A stretch of DNA of 64,000 nt from Hydrogenimonas urashimensis (GTDB lineage Bacteria > Campylobacterota > Campylobacteria > Campylobacterales > Hydrogenimonadaceae). Under the pieces are notes generated by a model. That model had not been told where the DNA came from, made no database searches, and was given only the letters and a program-made list of their open reading frames with translations. Every line of letters starts with the position of its first letter. Within the stretch, counting starts at the first letter, position 1. Of the stretch, positions 1 through 7,980 are shown piece after piece. The translations under genes were made by a program, and so were the position numbers. The stretch is from positions 603,501 to 667,500 of the forward strand of contig NZ_AP023212.1 in NCBI RefSeq assembly GCF_016593255.1, written 5' to 3'.

Positions 1-213
1 GTCATGATAAGTTCGGGTTTTAGATAATCCAACTCCAGTCTCACTCCACGGGTCTCGTGGATTCTGAGAAATTCCGGATCTTCTTCCGCCAGCCGGTAGG
101 ATGGTGAGTTCATCAGCTGTTGAACAAGCTTCAATGCTTTCGGATCTTCCGATTTCGGTTTAGGATGCTGCCAGGGCAGTTCATGCCACCTTTTTCGCCC
201 GGTTTTTTTCATA
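1..213 (-). CDS. LOG family (TIGR00730-like) protein, N-terminal 71 codons, truncated by window edge
   Basis: Translation of the minus strand from an ATG at 213 gives 71 codons open to the window edge, so the C-terminal part lies outside. The start is preceded by AGGAGGG. The N-terminus is basic (MKKTGRKRWHELPWQ) and is followed by a segment ending in LELDYLKPELIM. That resembles the leader that precedes the nucleotide-binding core in one branch of LOG-family proteins (cytokinin-activating phosphoribohydrolase or nucleotide monophosphatase-like). The PGGxGT catalytic motif is not in the visible part, so the family call is from memory of the leader only. The gene lies 82 bases downstream of PPK2 on the same strand and may be the last gene of that operon. 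Confidence 0.6.
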
Positions 214-254
214 AGACCCTCCTGTGATATGAATATTCTATCCAAATTGCCTCG

Positions 255-275
255 TTTTGGTCGCAATGGCCAAAA
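255..275 (-). terminator. possible stem-loop after the PPK2 gene
   Basis: TTTTGGTC (255-262) pairs with GGCCAAAA (268-275) around a 5-base loop, with one G-U pair. It lies between the PPK2 stop and the LOG-family start. No T-run follows, so it may be an mRNA processing or stability hairpin rather than a terminator. Confidence 0.3.
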
Positions 276-295
276 ACAGCACAACAGGCATCACT

Positions 296-1054
296 CTATG
301 GCGCGATGAGTCCTTTTTCGTAACAGACGGGATCAAATTCGCACACCACATCGGTATCGTATACCAGCAGTTCGGCGTTTTTGCCAGGGTACTCCACATG
401 GGCGAGAAAGTGTTTCATCACGTGGATGCGCGCCGTTTTTTTGTCATCGCTGTGGACCACATGCCAAGGGGCGAAGACAAAAGAGGTTTTGGCGAACATT
501 TCGTCTCTGGCTTTGGAGTACTCTTTCCACAGTCTCTGGGCCTGCTGGTCGATGGGACTCAGTTTCCACTGTTTGAGAGGATCTTTTCGACGCTCTTCGA
601 GCCGTTTTTTCTGCTCTTTTTTGGAGATGTCGAGGTAGTACTTGAAAAAAAGCATCTCCGAGTGGGTCAGCATCTGTTCGAAACTTCCTACCTCTTTCAT
701 GAAGAGCCTGTGCTCTTTTTTCGTGCAGAACCCCATCACCTTCTCGACCCCTGCCCTGTTGTACCAGCTGCGGTTGAAAAAGACGATCTCCCCGCCGCTT
801 GGCAGATGGGGAACGTACCGCTGGAAATACCACGACTTCCTGTCACGGTCGCTCGGTTTCCCCAATGCGACGATACGTGCCTCGCGGGGACTCAGATGCT
901 CCGTGAAGCGTTTGATCGTCCCATCCTTTCCCGCGGCGTCCCGTCCTTCGAAAACGACGCATACTTTTAGATCCTTTTCGATCACATGGCGCTGGAATTT
1001 GACCAGCTCCACCTGCAAACGGTAAAGCGTTTTTTTGTAAATCCTTTTGTTCAT
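296..1054 (-). CDS. ppk2: polyphosphate kinase 2 (PPK2 family)
   Basis: This 252-residue protein should transfer phosphate between polyphosphate and nucleoside diphosphates or monophosphates in the cytosol. The PPK2 hallmarks are present in order: Walker A GRDAAGKDG (about residues 37-45), the lid segment DRDRKSWYFQRY (69-80) and NRSWYNRAG (94-102). Length and single-domain layout fit the one-domain PPK2 enzymes. The reading frame runs further upstream, but the start chosen is the ATG at 1054, which overlaps the stop of the proton ATPase gene as ATGA and has GAGGTG in front. That overlap implies translational coupling to the ATPase. Direction (polyP-dependent NDP/NMP phosphorylation or polyP synthesis) cannot be told from sequence alone. 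Confidence 0.93.
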   Translation of the reverse strand: MNKRIYKKTLYRLQVELVKFQRHVIEKDLKVCVVFEGRDAAGKDGTIKRFTEHLSPREARIVALGKPSDRDRKSWYFQRYVPHLPSGGEIVFFNRSWYNRAGVEKVMGFCTKKEHRLFMKEVGSFEQMLTHSEMLFFKYYLDISKKEQKKRLEERRKDPLKQWKLSPIDQQAQRLWKEYSKARDEMFAKTSFVFAPWHVVHSDDKKTARIHVMKHFLAHVEYPGKNAELLVYDTDVVCEFDPVCYEKGLIAP

Positions 1055-3771
1055 ATCACCTCGATTCCCAGTTTCCTGCGATAGTAGCGCAAAACCGCGA
1101 CTTTGACCACATCGTTGAATACGAACCATGTCAGTGCGTAAGCCCACATGAAAATAGCCCACTCCCACCCGATGGGCGTCATGAGTCCGAATCCATAGAC
1201 GGCGATGATTGTACCGATGATGCGTGTCGAAAATGTGGCACCGAAAAGTATCAGCGACGGCCAGGGACGTTTCCAGAACCAGTCATCGATACGGGTATTG
1301 TAGATGGTCCCGTGACCGGCGATGACCATTTTGGCGAAAAAGATCGACTGGACAAAAGCTTCGTAGCTTTTGATGTCTCCCATATCGACCCATAAAGGCA
1401 CATGGGGCAGGAAATCGGCACTTTCAGGATGCGCCTTGAGATAGACCATAACGATGTAGAAGATAAGAAAGGAGCTCAAAACGCCGGCGACTCCCAACCA
1501 GGAGGAGAGGATGAGCATCTCCCTCATGTCCCAGCGCACCGGCTTTTTTCTGATCTTCGTGTTGTCGTAGGCAATTGTCAGAATCGGAATATCGTTAAGG
1601 AGTGCGAGTACGATGATCATGACGGTCGTCAACGGATAGAACTGGAAGACGACAATAGCCAGCGTCATGAAAATCACGATACGGATTGTCTCGGCGATGC
1701 GGAATATCGTATAGCTTTTCATCCGCTCGAAAGTGACCCGGGCCTGCTCGATCGCATCGACGATCACCCGCAGTCCCGGTGCCATAAGAACGATGTCCGC
1801 CGCCGCCCGGGCCGCGTCGGTGGCTCCGCTGACGGCAATGCCACAGTCTGCCTTTTTGAGAGCGGGAGCATCATTGACGCCGTCTCCGGTCATACCCACG
1901 ATATGGTCGGCCTTCTGCAACTCGTCGACGATGAAGTATTTGTCTTCCGGAAACACCTGCGCAAAACCGTTGGCCTCTTCGATTGCGGCGATAATCTCCG
2001 ATTCGTGCCGTTTGACCGTACCCTTGGGTATCGGCATATTGTAGAGCTCACGTTTCACCTTCTTCATGATATCGCGGACGATTCGATCGATCTCGTCCTT
2101 GCTCGCATCGGGATGGAACTTTTCTGCGATGGCACGGGAGAGCACTTCGGAGAGGTAGATGTATTCGACGATCGTCTCTCCTTTGAGTTCACGGACATCT
2201 TCGATCCTCTCTCCTATGCCAAGAATTTTTGCGATATATTTCGCAACGGCGATATTGTCTCCCGTGACCATCTTGACCTCGACGCCTTTGGAGAGCGCCT
2301 CTTCGATCGCCTCTTTGCTGTCTTCCCTCGGTGGATCGAAGAGAGGAATCAACCCCACGAAATGGTAATAGTCCTCTTCGCACAGCCGATAGGCCACCCC
2401 GAGAGTCCTGAATCCTTTCTCGGCAAAGTTTTCCACTGCGTCGTAGGCCTTTTTCTTGTCGAATTCGTTTTCGTGACACTGCTCAATGATTACCTGCGGT
2501 GCGCCTTTGGTGACAACCAGGCATTTTTTGCCGTTATAAAGTCCCTCGGTCCGCTTGTGAACCGGATCGAAAGGCAGAAATTTGGTGAGTTCGTAACGCT
2601 TGAGCGCATCACGCATATTGTGTGCGTCGATGTATTCGAAAATCGGTTTTTCAATCGGATCGCGGTTTTCCTCTTTGCTGGCCAGCGCCGCATAGAGCAT
2701 CAGCTCTTCGGCCGTATGGCCGTCGGCGACGAAAGGATCGGCCAGGCTCATGCGGTTTTGGGTCAGCGTACCGGTTTTGTCAGAACAGAGAATATCCATG
2801 CCCGCCATCTCCTCGATGGCTGCCAGACGGCTGACAATCGCCTGCTTTTTCGCCAGACTCATGGCTCCTACCGCCATGGTGACGGTCAAAACCGCAGGCA
2901 GTGCCACCGGTATCGCCGAAACGGTCAAAACCAACGAAAAAGCGAGAAGTTCCAACGCATTTTCATGTCGATGAAGTCCCACAAAAATGATGATGAGAAT
3001 CATCACGACAGTCACTGCAATCAGAAAATCCCCTACACGTATCACCATTTTCTGGAAATGGCTCTGCTGCTCCCGCTCCGCTTTCGCAACAAGACCCACT
3101 GTCTTGCCGAAATAGGTATTCAAGCCTGTCGCGGTGACCTGCGCCACCATCTCTCCCTGTTTGATGACGGCATTGGCATAAAGAGTATCTCCGGCTTTGC
3201 GGGTCACAGGAAGCGATTCGCCGGTAAGTGCGGATTGATCAACCAGCAGAAAATCGCCCCCGCCGAGCAGTTTGGCATCGGCAGGCACGATATCGCCGAT
3301 TTTCACCTTGATGATGTCGCCAGGTACCACTTCACGGGCCGGAACCTGTTTCCAGACGCCTTCTCTGAGCACAAGCGCACTGCGCGCCAGTTTCTTCTTC
3401 AGCACAGCGATGGCGTTGAGGGCTTTTGTTTCCTGATAGAAATCGACGATGGCATTGACCAGGAGCATGATGAGGATGATGACGAACTCTTCGGTATGAT
3501 GAACCGCCAGAGCCATGAGACCGGCCGCTTCGATCATCCACGGGATCGGTCCCCAGAATCGTTTCAGAAGCCGGCGGAACCATCCTTCTTCCCTCTCTTC
3601 GATTTCGTTGTATCCGTACTTTTTGAGTCTTTCGGCTGCCTCCTTTTCATTCAGTCCTTTCCACTCTCCGGAAGCGACGGCAGCAGCTTCTTCGGGGCTC
3701 ATCGCGATTTGCGTTTTCGCTGGAGCTGTTTCCGTACGGTTCCTTTTTTTTCTTCGCCTTCTGTGTGACAT
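1051..3771 (-). CDS. plasma-membrane-type proton-exporting P-type ATPase
   Basis: 906 residues. P-type (type III) ATPase features are all visible: TGES of the actuator domain (183-186), the phosphorylation loop CSDKTGTLTQN with Asp331, and TGDGVNDAP (628-636). A membrane Asp in ALLND (about 727) matches the position of the proton-binding Asp of plant and fungal plasma-membrane H+-ATPases. The N-terminus is very basic (MSHRRRRKKRNR). Between residues about 520 and 590 there is an extra, mostly charged segment that ordinary bacterial members lack. The start has AGGGAGG upstream, is 10 bases after the stop of the metallo-beta-lactamase gene, and the stop overlaps the PPK2 start. Likely role: ATP-driven proton export or membrane-potential homeostasis; a different monovalent ion cannot be excluded. 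Confidence 0.92.
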   Translation of the reverse strand: MSHRRRRKKRNRTETAPAKTQIAMSPEEAAAVASGEWKGLNEKEAAERLKKYGYNEIEEREEGWFRRLLKRFWGPIPWMIEAAGLMALAVHHTEEFVIILIMLLVNAIVDFYQETKALNAIAVLKKKLARSALVLREGVWKQVPAREVVPGDIIKVKIGDIVPADAKLLGGGDFLLVDQSALTGESLPVTRKAGDTLYANAVIKQGEMVAQVTATGLNTYFGKTVGLVAKAEREQQSHFQKMVIRVGDFLIAVTVVMILIIIFVGLHRHENALELLAFSLVLTVSAIPVALPAVLTVTMAVGAMSLAKKQAIVSRLAAIEEMAGMDILCSDKTGTLTQNRMSLADPFVADGHTAEELMLYAALASKEENRDPIEKPIFEYIDAHNMRDALKRYELTKFLPFDPVHKRTEGLYNGKKCLVVTKGAPQVIIEQCHENEFDKKKAYDAVENFAEKGFRTLGVAYRLCEEDYYHFVGLIPLFDPPREDSKEAIEEALSKGVEVKMVTGDNIAVAKYIAKILGIGERIEDVRELKGETIVEYIYLSEVLSRAIAEKFHPDASKDEIDRIVRDIMKKVKRELYNMPIPKGTVKRHESEIIAAIEEANGFAQVFPEDKYFIVDELQKADHIVGMTGDGVNDAPALKKADCGIAVSGATDAARAAADIVLMAPGLRVIVDAIEQARVTFERMKSYTIFRIAETIRIVIFMTLAIVVFQFYPLTTVMIIVLALLNDIPILTIAYDNTKIRKKPVRWDMREMLILSSWLGVAGVLSSFLIFYIVMVYLKAHPESADFLPHVPLWVDMGDIKSYEAFVQSIFFAKMVIAGHGTIYNTRIDDWFWKRPWPSLILFGATFSTRIIGTIIAVYGFGLMTPIGWEWAIFMWAYALTWFVFNDVVKVAVLRYYRRKLGIEVI

Positions 3772-3781
3772 CTTGCCTCCC

Positions 3782-5179
3782 TTACAGATAGATGTTTTCT
3801 TCCGGTGCCACGATATGGGCTTTTTTCCCCATACGTTCTTCTATGACTTTTCTGAAAATCCTCTGTTTGTCGTATTCGCCGTGAATCAGAAAAATTTTGC
3901 CCAGATTGTCGAAATGGTTCATCCAGTCGATCAATTCACTCTGGTCCGCATGGGCGGAAAAACCGTTGATCGTATGGATTGAAGCGCGCACCACCACCTC
4001 TTCGTGGTAAATGCGTATATGCCGTTCACCGTTGATGATGCGCCGTCCCAATGTCCCTTCGGCCTGATAACCGACAAAAAGCAGTGCGTTTTTTTCGTTC
4101 CAGAGACGGTGTTTGAAATGGTGAAGGATGCGTCCGCCGGTACACATGCCGCTGCCGGCGATGATGATGCAGCCGCTCTCAATGTCATTGATCTTTTTCG
4201 AATCTTCGGGTTTGAGGGTATATTTGACATAGGGAAACTCGAAAATGGTACCGTCACGTTTGAGATAGTTGTTGCACTGCCGGCTCAGCTCTTTGTGATA
4301 GGTGTCGTAAAGCCGAGTGGCACGGATAGCCATGGGTGAGTCGAGAAATACCTGACACGTCGGAAGCTCCCTGCTGTCGTACATCTGTTTGAGGATACAG
4401 AGTATCTCCTGGGTCCGCTCGATGGCGAAGGAGGGAATGAGCACGTTGCCCTGGTTGAGCAGCGTATTGACGACAACTTCTTTGAATTCCGCCACACTCT
4501 CCTGTATGCCTTTGTGGTTCCGATCGCCGTAGGTCGACTCGATGTAGAGGGCATCCGCCCCTTTCACATAAACAGGATCGGGCATCACCATATCGTTGTG
4601 ATTGCCAAGGTCACCGCTGAAAACGAGCGTTTTGGCTTCACCACCCTCGACGATATCGAGTTCGATCGTCGCCGAGTCGAGAATATGCCCCGCATTGCGG
4701 AATGTCGCTGTCACATCTTTGGCGATTTCGATGGGTTCGTCATACTTGACGAATATCATCGGCAAATCGTAGACCGCTTCCACGTCGTCAGGGGTATAGA
4801 GCGGTTCTTTGACACTCTTTTCCGCCCCTCGGCGCTGTGCTTTTCTAAAACGCGTCTGATACTCTTCCAGCATCAGATGGGCACTGTCGAGCAATACCAC
4901 CTCCGCCAGGTCCATCGTCGACTTGAGCGTGACGATGCGCCCGACAAAACCCTCTTTTACGAGTTTGGGAATGCGCCCCACATGGTCGAGATGGGCATGG
5001 GTGACAAGCAGAATATCCACATCCCGGGGATTGAAACCGAAAGGCTCGTCATTGCGATCCTCGACGGTTCCCTGGAACATTCCGCAGTCTACGAGGATTG
5101 TCGGCCCTTTTTCGATGCGCAGAAGATGGCACGAACCTGTGACAACCTCAGCCGCACCGAACGATTGAATGACAGCCAT
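3782..5179 (-). CDS. MBL-fold beta-CASP ribonuclease/exonuclease
   Basis: 465 residues from an ATG with GGGG upstream; the longer frame to 5236 lacks family-like sequence. The metallo-beta-lactamase zinc motif HAHLDH is at 61-66, followed by His165 in AGH and Asp190 in SGD. The beta-CASP signatures are IESTYGDR (213-220), GSGMCTGGR (342-350), FSAHAD (407-412) and His433 near the end. This is the architecture of bacterial RNA-processing beta-CASP enzymes (CPSF73/Ysh1-like, distinct from RNase J). Predicted role: zinc-dependent RNA cleavage in the cytosol. It is 91 bases downstream of the E3 gene and 10 bases upstream of the proton ATPase gene, so it may belong to either transcript. Confidence 0.88.
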   Translation of the reverse strand: MAVIQSFGAAEVVTGSCHLLRIEKGPTILVDCGMFQGTVEDRNDEPFGFNPRDVDILLVTHAHLDHVGRIPKLVKEGFVGRIVTLKSTMDLAEVVLLDSAHLMLEEYQTRFRKAQRRGAEKSVKEPLYTPDDVEAVYDLPMIFVKYDEPIEIAKDVTATFRNAGHILDSATIELDIVEGGEAKTLVFSGDLGNHNDMVMPDPVYVKGADALYIESTYGDRNHKGIQESVAEFKEVVVNTLLNQGNVLIPSFAIERTQEILCILKQMYDSRELPTCQVFLDSPMAIRATRLYDTYHKELSRQCNNYLKRDGTIFEFPYVKYTLKPEDSKKINDIESGCIIIAGSGMCTGGRILHHFKHRLWNEKNALLFVGYQAEGTLGRRIINGERHIRIYHEEVVVRASIHTINGFSAHADQSELIDWMNHFDNLGKIFLIHGEYDKQRIFRKVIEERMGKKAHIVAPEENIYL

Positions 5180-5270
5180 TTGGACCCCTTTGGTTATTAA
5201 CCGATATTTTTCATAAAACAGTTTCACAATCCACACGGGCTGCGAAACAACAGGAACAACTCTTTTTTAT

Positions 5271-6599
5271 CTACAGTCTGCGAAACGCTCTCTCAAGCGA
5301 CTCACTGAATGTCGGATGGGCCAGAACCGTCCGGCGGGCCAGTCTGGCGTCCATCTCTCCTGCCAGAGCCATCGAAACGACGGCGATCAGCTCTTCCGCG
5401 TCGGGGGAGAATATCTCGCCCCCGAGAATGAAACCCTCATCGTCCGCATAAAGGGCCATTACACCCAGATCCCCGTCGTGGGTATGGGGAAAAGGAAGAC
5501 CCCGCAAAAAAACGGTACTCTCTTTGTAGCAGACACCGCTCTTTTCGAGGTCCGATTTCGATTTCCCGACCGATGCGTAACCGCATGGCAAGGTATGGAT
5601 GAATTTGACCACATTCTCCAGATTGAGCGTCTCCGGTTCATCCCCCACTATTTTCGCCACCACATAGAGTACCTCGGCACGTGCCGCATGGGCGAGTTGG
5701 AGCTTGCCGTTGCAGTCGCCGATGGCGTAGTGGTTCGGCAGGGTCGTTTCGAAATGGTCATCGGTGACGATGCCTCTGCTGTCCGTTTGGATCTCGTCAC
5801 ACTCCACGGCCGAGACGTTCGCCCTGCGGCCCGTGGCCACGAGCAGCATCGGTACGTAATGGTCGCTGCCGTCTTCATAGAGAATATGCACGCCTCGTCC
5901 GGTGGTTTTGGCGCTTTTGATCGAACGGTTGCGCAGAAGCGTCACCCCGAGTTCCTGCATCTGGCGGAAGAGATTTTTCGAGATGGCCGGATGCGCTTTT
6001 CTCAGCAGCGTATCGTGCCGCCATATCAACTCTGTCGGCACCCCCGATGAAGCGAAGAAACTGGCTGTCTCCAATCCGATGGCTCCGTCGCCATAGATCG
6101 CAATTTTCTCCGGCAGCGTGCGTATATTCAAAATCTCGTCGCTCGTTACGACCCCTTTACCGTCGTATTCGATGCCATCGGGAATAAAAGGCGACGATCC
6201 CGTGCCGATCACGACATGGCGCGCCGTGATTTTTCTCTCTTTGACTCTGACGGTATGCGGAGCCGTGAGAAATCCTTCACCCTCCATGATATCGACCTTC
6301 TCGCACTGTCTCATGATCGCCTGTGTGGCCGATAGAAGAAGCTTCTCCTTCTCGTCGTCGAGCCTCTCCATCTTCAACGAAATCGATCCCTCGAAATGGG
6401 GATTTTTGGAAGCCCGCACCGTCTCCGCAGCGCCCAGATACATTTTCGAAGGTATGCAGCCGTTGTGAAGGCAGGTCCCTCCAAGATGCGACGGATTTTT
6501 TTCGACCAGCGCCGTCTTCAATCCCCTTTTGGATGCGACAACGGCTCCGGCATAGTTGAGGCCGCCGCCAAGAAAAAGAATGTCGTAATCGTAGGTCAT
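5271..6599 (-). CDS. lpd: dihydrolipoyl dehydrogenase (E3 of the PDH-type complex)
   Basis: 442 residues, starting at an ATG that overlaps the upstream stop as ATGA. It reoxidises dihydrolipoyl groups of E2 with NAD+. The redox-active disulfide is GTCLHNGC (Cys43, Cys48). A second dinucleotide-binding motif GDGAIG lies mid-protein, and the C-terminal HPTFSE (428-433) carries the catalytic His/Glu pair. The N-terminal FAD loop reads GGGLNYAG instead of the usual GGGPGG(Y/S), which is a mild departure. It is the last gene of the dehydrogenase cluster. Its partners are the two E2-type proteins, both of which carry a peripheral-subunit-binding domain that could dock E3. Confidence 0.93.
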   Translation of the reverse strand: MTYDYDILFLGGGLNYAGAVVASKRGLKTALVEKNPSHLGGTCLHNGCIPSKMYLGAAETVRASKNPHFEGSISLKMERLDDEKEKLLLSATQAIMRQCEKVDIMEGEGFLTAPHTVRVKERKITARHVVIGTGSSPFIPDGIEYDGKGVVTSDEILNIRTLPEKIAIYGDGAIGLETASFFASSGVPTELIWRHDTLLRKAHPAISKNLFRQMQELGVTLLRNRSIKSAKTTGRGVHILYEDGSDHYVPMLLVATGRRANVSAVECDEIQTDSRGIVTDDHFETTLPNHYAIGDCNGKLQLAHAARAEVLYVVAKIVGDEPETLNLENVVKFIHTLPCGYASVGKSKSDLEKSGVCYKESTVFLRGLPFPHTHDGDLGVMALYADDEGFILGGEIFSPDAEELIAVVSMALAGEMDARLARRTVLAHPTFSESLERAFRRL

Positions 6600-7369
6600 T
6601 GAATCGCACCTTTGTAAAATTCCGGATCTTCCGCCAGTCGTTTGATCGTCTGCATGAACTCCGCGGCCTGCCACCCGTTGATGAAGCGGTGGTCGATCGT
6701 CAGTGTCACACTTATCTGCCCCTGTTTTTCGCTGCCGATCGCCGCGATGCCCGTATCGTTCCGGTTGACGAGCGCATCGAACCGTTCGATGCCCGTCATA
6801 CCGAGATTGGAGATCCCGAAGGTCGAGCCGATCAGATTCGCGGCGAGTACCCTTCCGCTTCTGACCCTCTCTTTGTAGGCTTTCAACTCTTCGGCGATCT
6901 GAGGGGCACTCTTTTTGTTGACATCTTTGAAAACGGGCATGTAAAGGGCTTCGCCGTGCGCCATCGCCAGCGAGATCGACGCGTTGGGCCAGAGCTGGTA
7001 AGTATGGGTATCGAGCGTCATACGGGTCGAGGGGTTTTGCATCATCGCCTCCGCGATCAGTTTGAGGATCCAGACCGTCAGCGTCAGCTTTTTGGTTTCG
7101 TGCGCACGAAGAAGTGTCGCGTCGATGCCGTCATAGATGCGATAGACCGGCTTTTTCGCCGCTTCGCTGACATTTTTGATGATGACCTGCTGAATCGGGC
7201 TCAACGGCTGCGGAAGCGGGACTTCATGCGCCTGGATATAGGCCTCAATATCCTCTTCGCTCACCCTCTCTTTCGAGACAAAAAGCTCGGGCGAGAGCCG
7301 GTACTGCATCAGTAGCTTCCATGCCTGCGGCGAAAACTTTTCGTTTTCCGTATAGATGTTGTGGTTCAT
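6596..7369 (-). CDS. lipoyl-less E2-like protein: subunit-binding domain plus acyltransferase domain with altered active site
   Basis: 257 residues, much shorter than a normal E2. Residues about 12-48 look like a peripheral-subunit-binding domain (SPQAWKLL ... VSEEDIEAYI). The rest is a 2-oxoacid dehydrogenase acyltransferase fold. There is no lipoyl domain. The catalytic motif normally reads DHRxxDG; here it is DHRFING, keeping His227 but with Asn231 in place of the conserved Asp. A complete E2 is encoded two genes upstream, so this copy may be structural, comparable in role to the E3-binding protein of eukaryotic PDH. A different acyl acceptor is the alternative. The start is 4 bases after the AhpD-like gene with only a weak Shine-Dalgarno. 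Confidence 0.85.
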   Translation of the reverse strand: MNHNIYTENEKFSPQAWKLLMQYRLSPELFVSKERVSEEDIEAYIQAHEVPLPQPLSPIQQVIIKNVSEAAKKPVYRIYDGIDATLLRAHETKKLTLTVWILKLIAEAMMQNPSTRMTLDTHTYQLWPNASISLAMAHGEALYMPVFKDVNKKSAPQIAEELKAYKERVRSGRVLAANLIGSTFGISNLGMTGIERFDALVNRNDTGIAAIGSEKQGQISVTLTIDHRFINGWQAAEFMQTIKRLAEDPEFYKGAIQ

Positions 7370-7373
7370 ACTC

Positions 7374-7715
7374 TCACTTTGAGGTGAATTCGTCGATCGC
7401 TTTTTCGACCGGGATCATATACATCAGCGCCGGACCGCCGTGCATCAGCACCGCCTGCAGCGCCGCATCGATAATCTCCTCTTTCGTCGCCCCCGCATCG
7501 AGCGCCCCTTTGACATGGAGCGAAATGCACCATTCACACTGCGCGGCGACGGCGAGGCCCACGTTGACGAGCTCTTTCATCTTCGTATCGAGCGCCCCCG
7601 GCTTTTCGATGGCGAACATGAATTTGTGAAACGCTTCCATCTGTTCGGGGGACTCTTTTTGCAATCTTGAGACAAGTTCCTTGATCTCTTCGAGTTTTTT
7701 CGTGTAGGTTCCCAT
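7374..7715 (-). CDS. AhpD-like carboxymuconolactone decarboxylase family protein
   Basis: 113 residues with the AhpD-type redox motif CEWCISLH: Cys60, Cys63 and His67, preceded by a conserved-looking Glu in MKEL. Members of this family act as thiol peroxidases or thiol-disulfide adaptors; the name carboxymuconolactone decarboxylase is historical. In Mycobacterium tuberculosis AhpD receives electrons from Lpd through a lipoylated E2 (established knowledge). Here the gene sits between the two E2-type genes and just ahead of lpd, which fits the same electron route. It starts with AAGGAGAA seven bases before ATG. Confidence 0.87.
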   Translation of the reverse strand: MGTYTKKLEEIKELVSRLQKESPEQMEAFHKFMFAIEKPGALDTKMKELVNVGLAVAAQCEWCISLHVKGALDAGATKEEIIDAALQAVLMHGGPALMYMIPVEKAIDEFTSK

Positions 7716-7734
7716 ACCGTTCTCCTTTTTGTGG

Positions 7735-7980
7735 TTATTTTATCCGTTCCGCGAAATAGTCGACCATGTGTTCGAGTGTATCGACTTTTCCGTAGTCCTC
7801 TTCGGGCACTTCGACACCCGGTTTCTCGGCCAGTGCCGTCAGAAGGTTGAGAAAATCGTACGAATCGATCTCCAGCGACTCCTGCAGATTCTCCTTTTCG
7901 GGAATCTCCTCACCTTCGTGTTCGGGTGCGATCTCGTAGATCGCTTCGACGATCGTCTTTTTTATCTCCTCTTTGGTCAT
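7735..7980 (-). CDS. acyl carrier protein, PDH-cluster copy
   Basis: 81 residues, acidic, four-helix ACP-like pattern. The phosphopantetheine attachment motif reads EIDSYDFLNLL with Ser40; the usual DSL is DSY. The ATG overlaps the stop of the lipoyl E2 gene by 4 bases, so translation is coupled to E2. A housekeeping fatty-acid ACP normally sits next to fabF, so this is likely a specialised second ACP. Given the divergent LipM/LipA genes, an octanoyl-ACP carrier for lipoyl assembly is a reasonable inference. The alternative is an acyl or acetyl carrier for another pathway. Confidence 0.85.
   Translation of the reverse strand: MTKEEIKKTIVEAIYEIAPEHEGEEIPEKENLQESLEIDSYDFLNLLTALAEKPGVEVPEEDYGKVDTLEHMVDYFAERIK

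Noticed and set aside
1402..3768. Long open frame (788 codons) on the plus strand opposite the proton ATPase
   Set aside because: Codon mirror of a well-supported gene; the translation has no family-like or membrane pattern and no Shine-Dalgarno.
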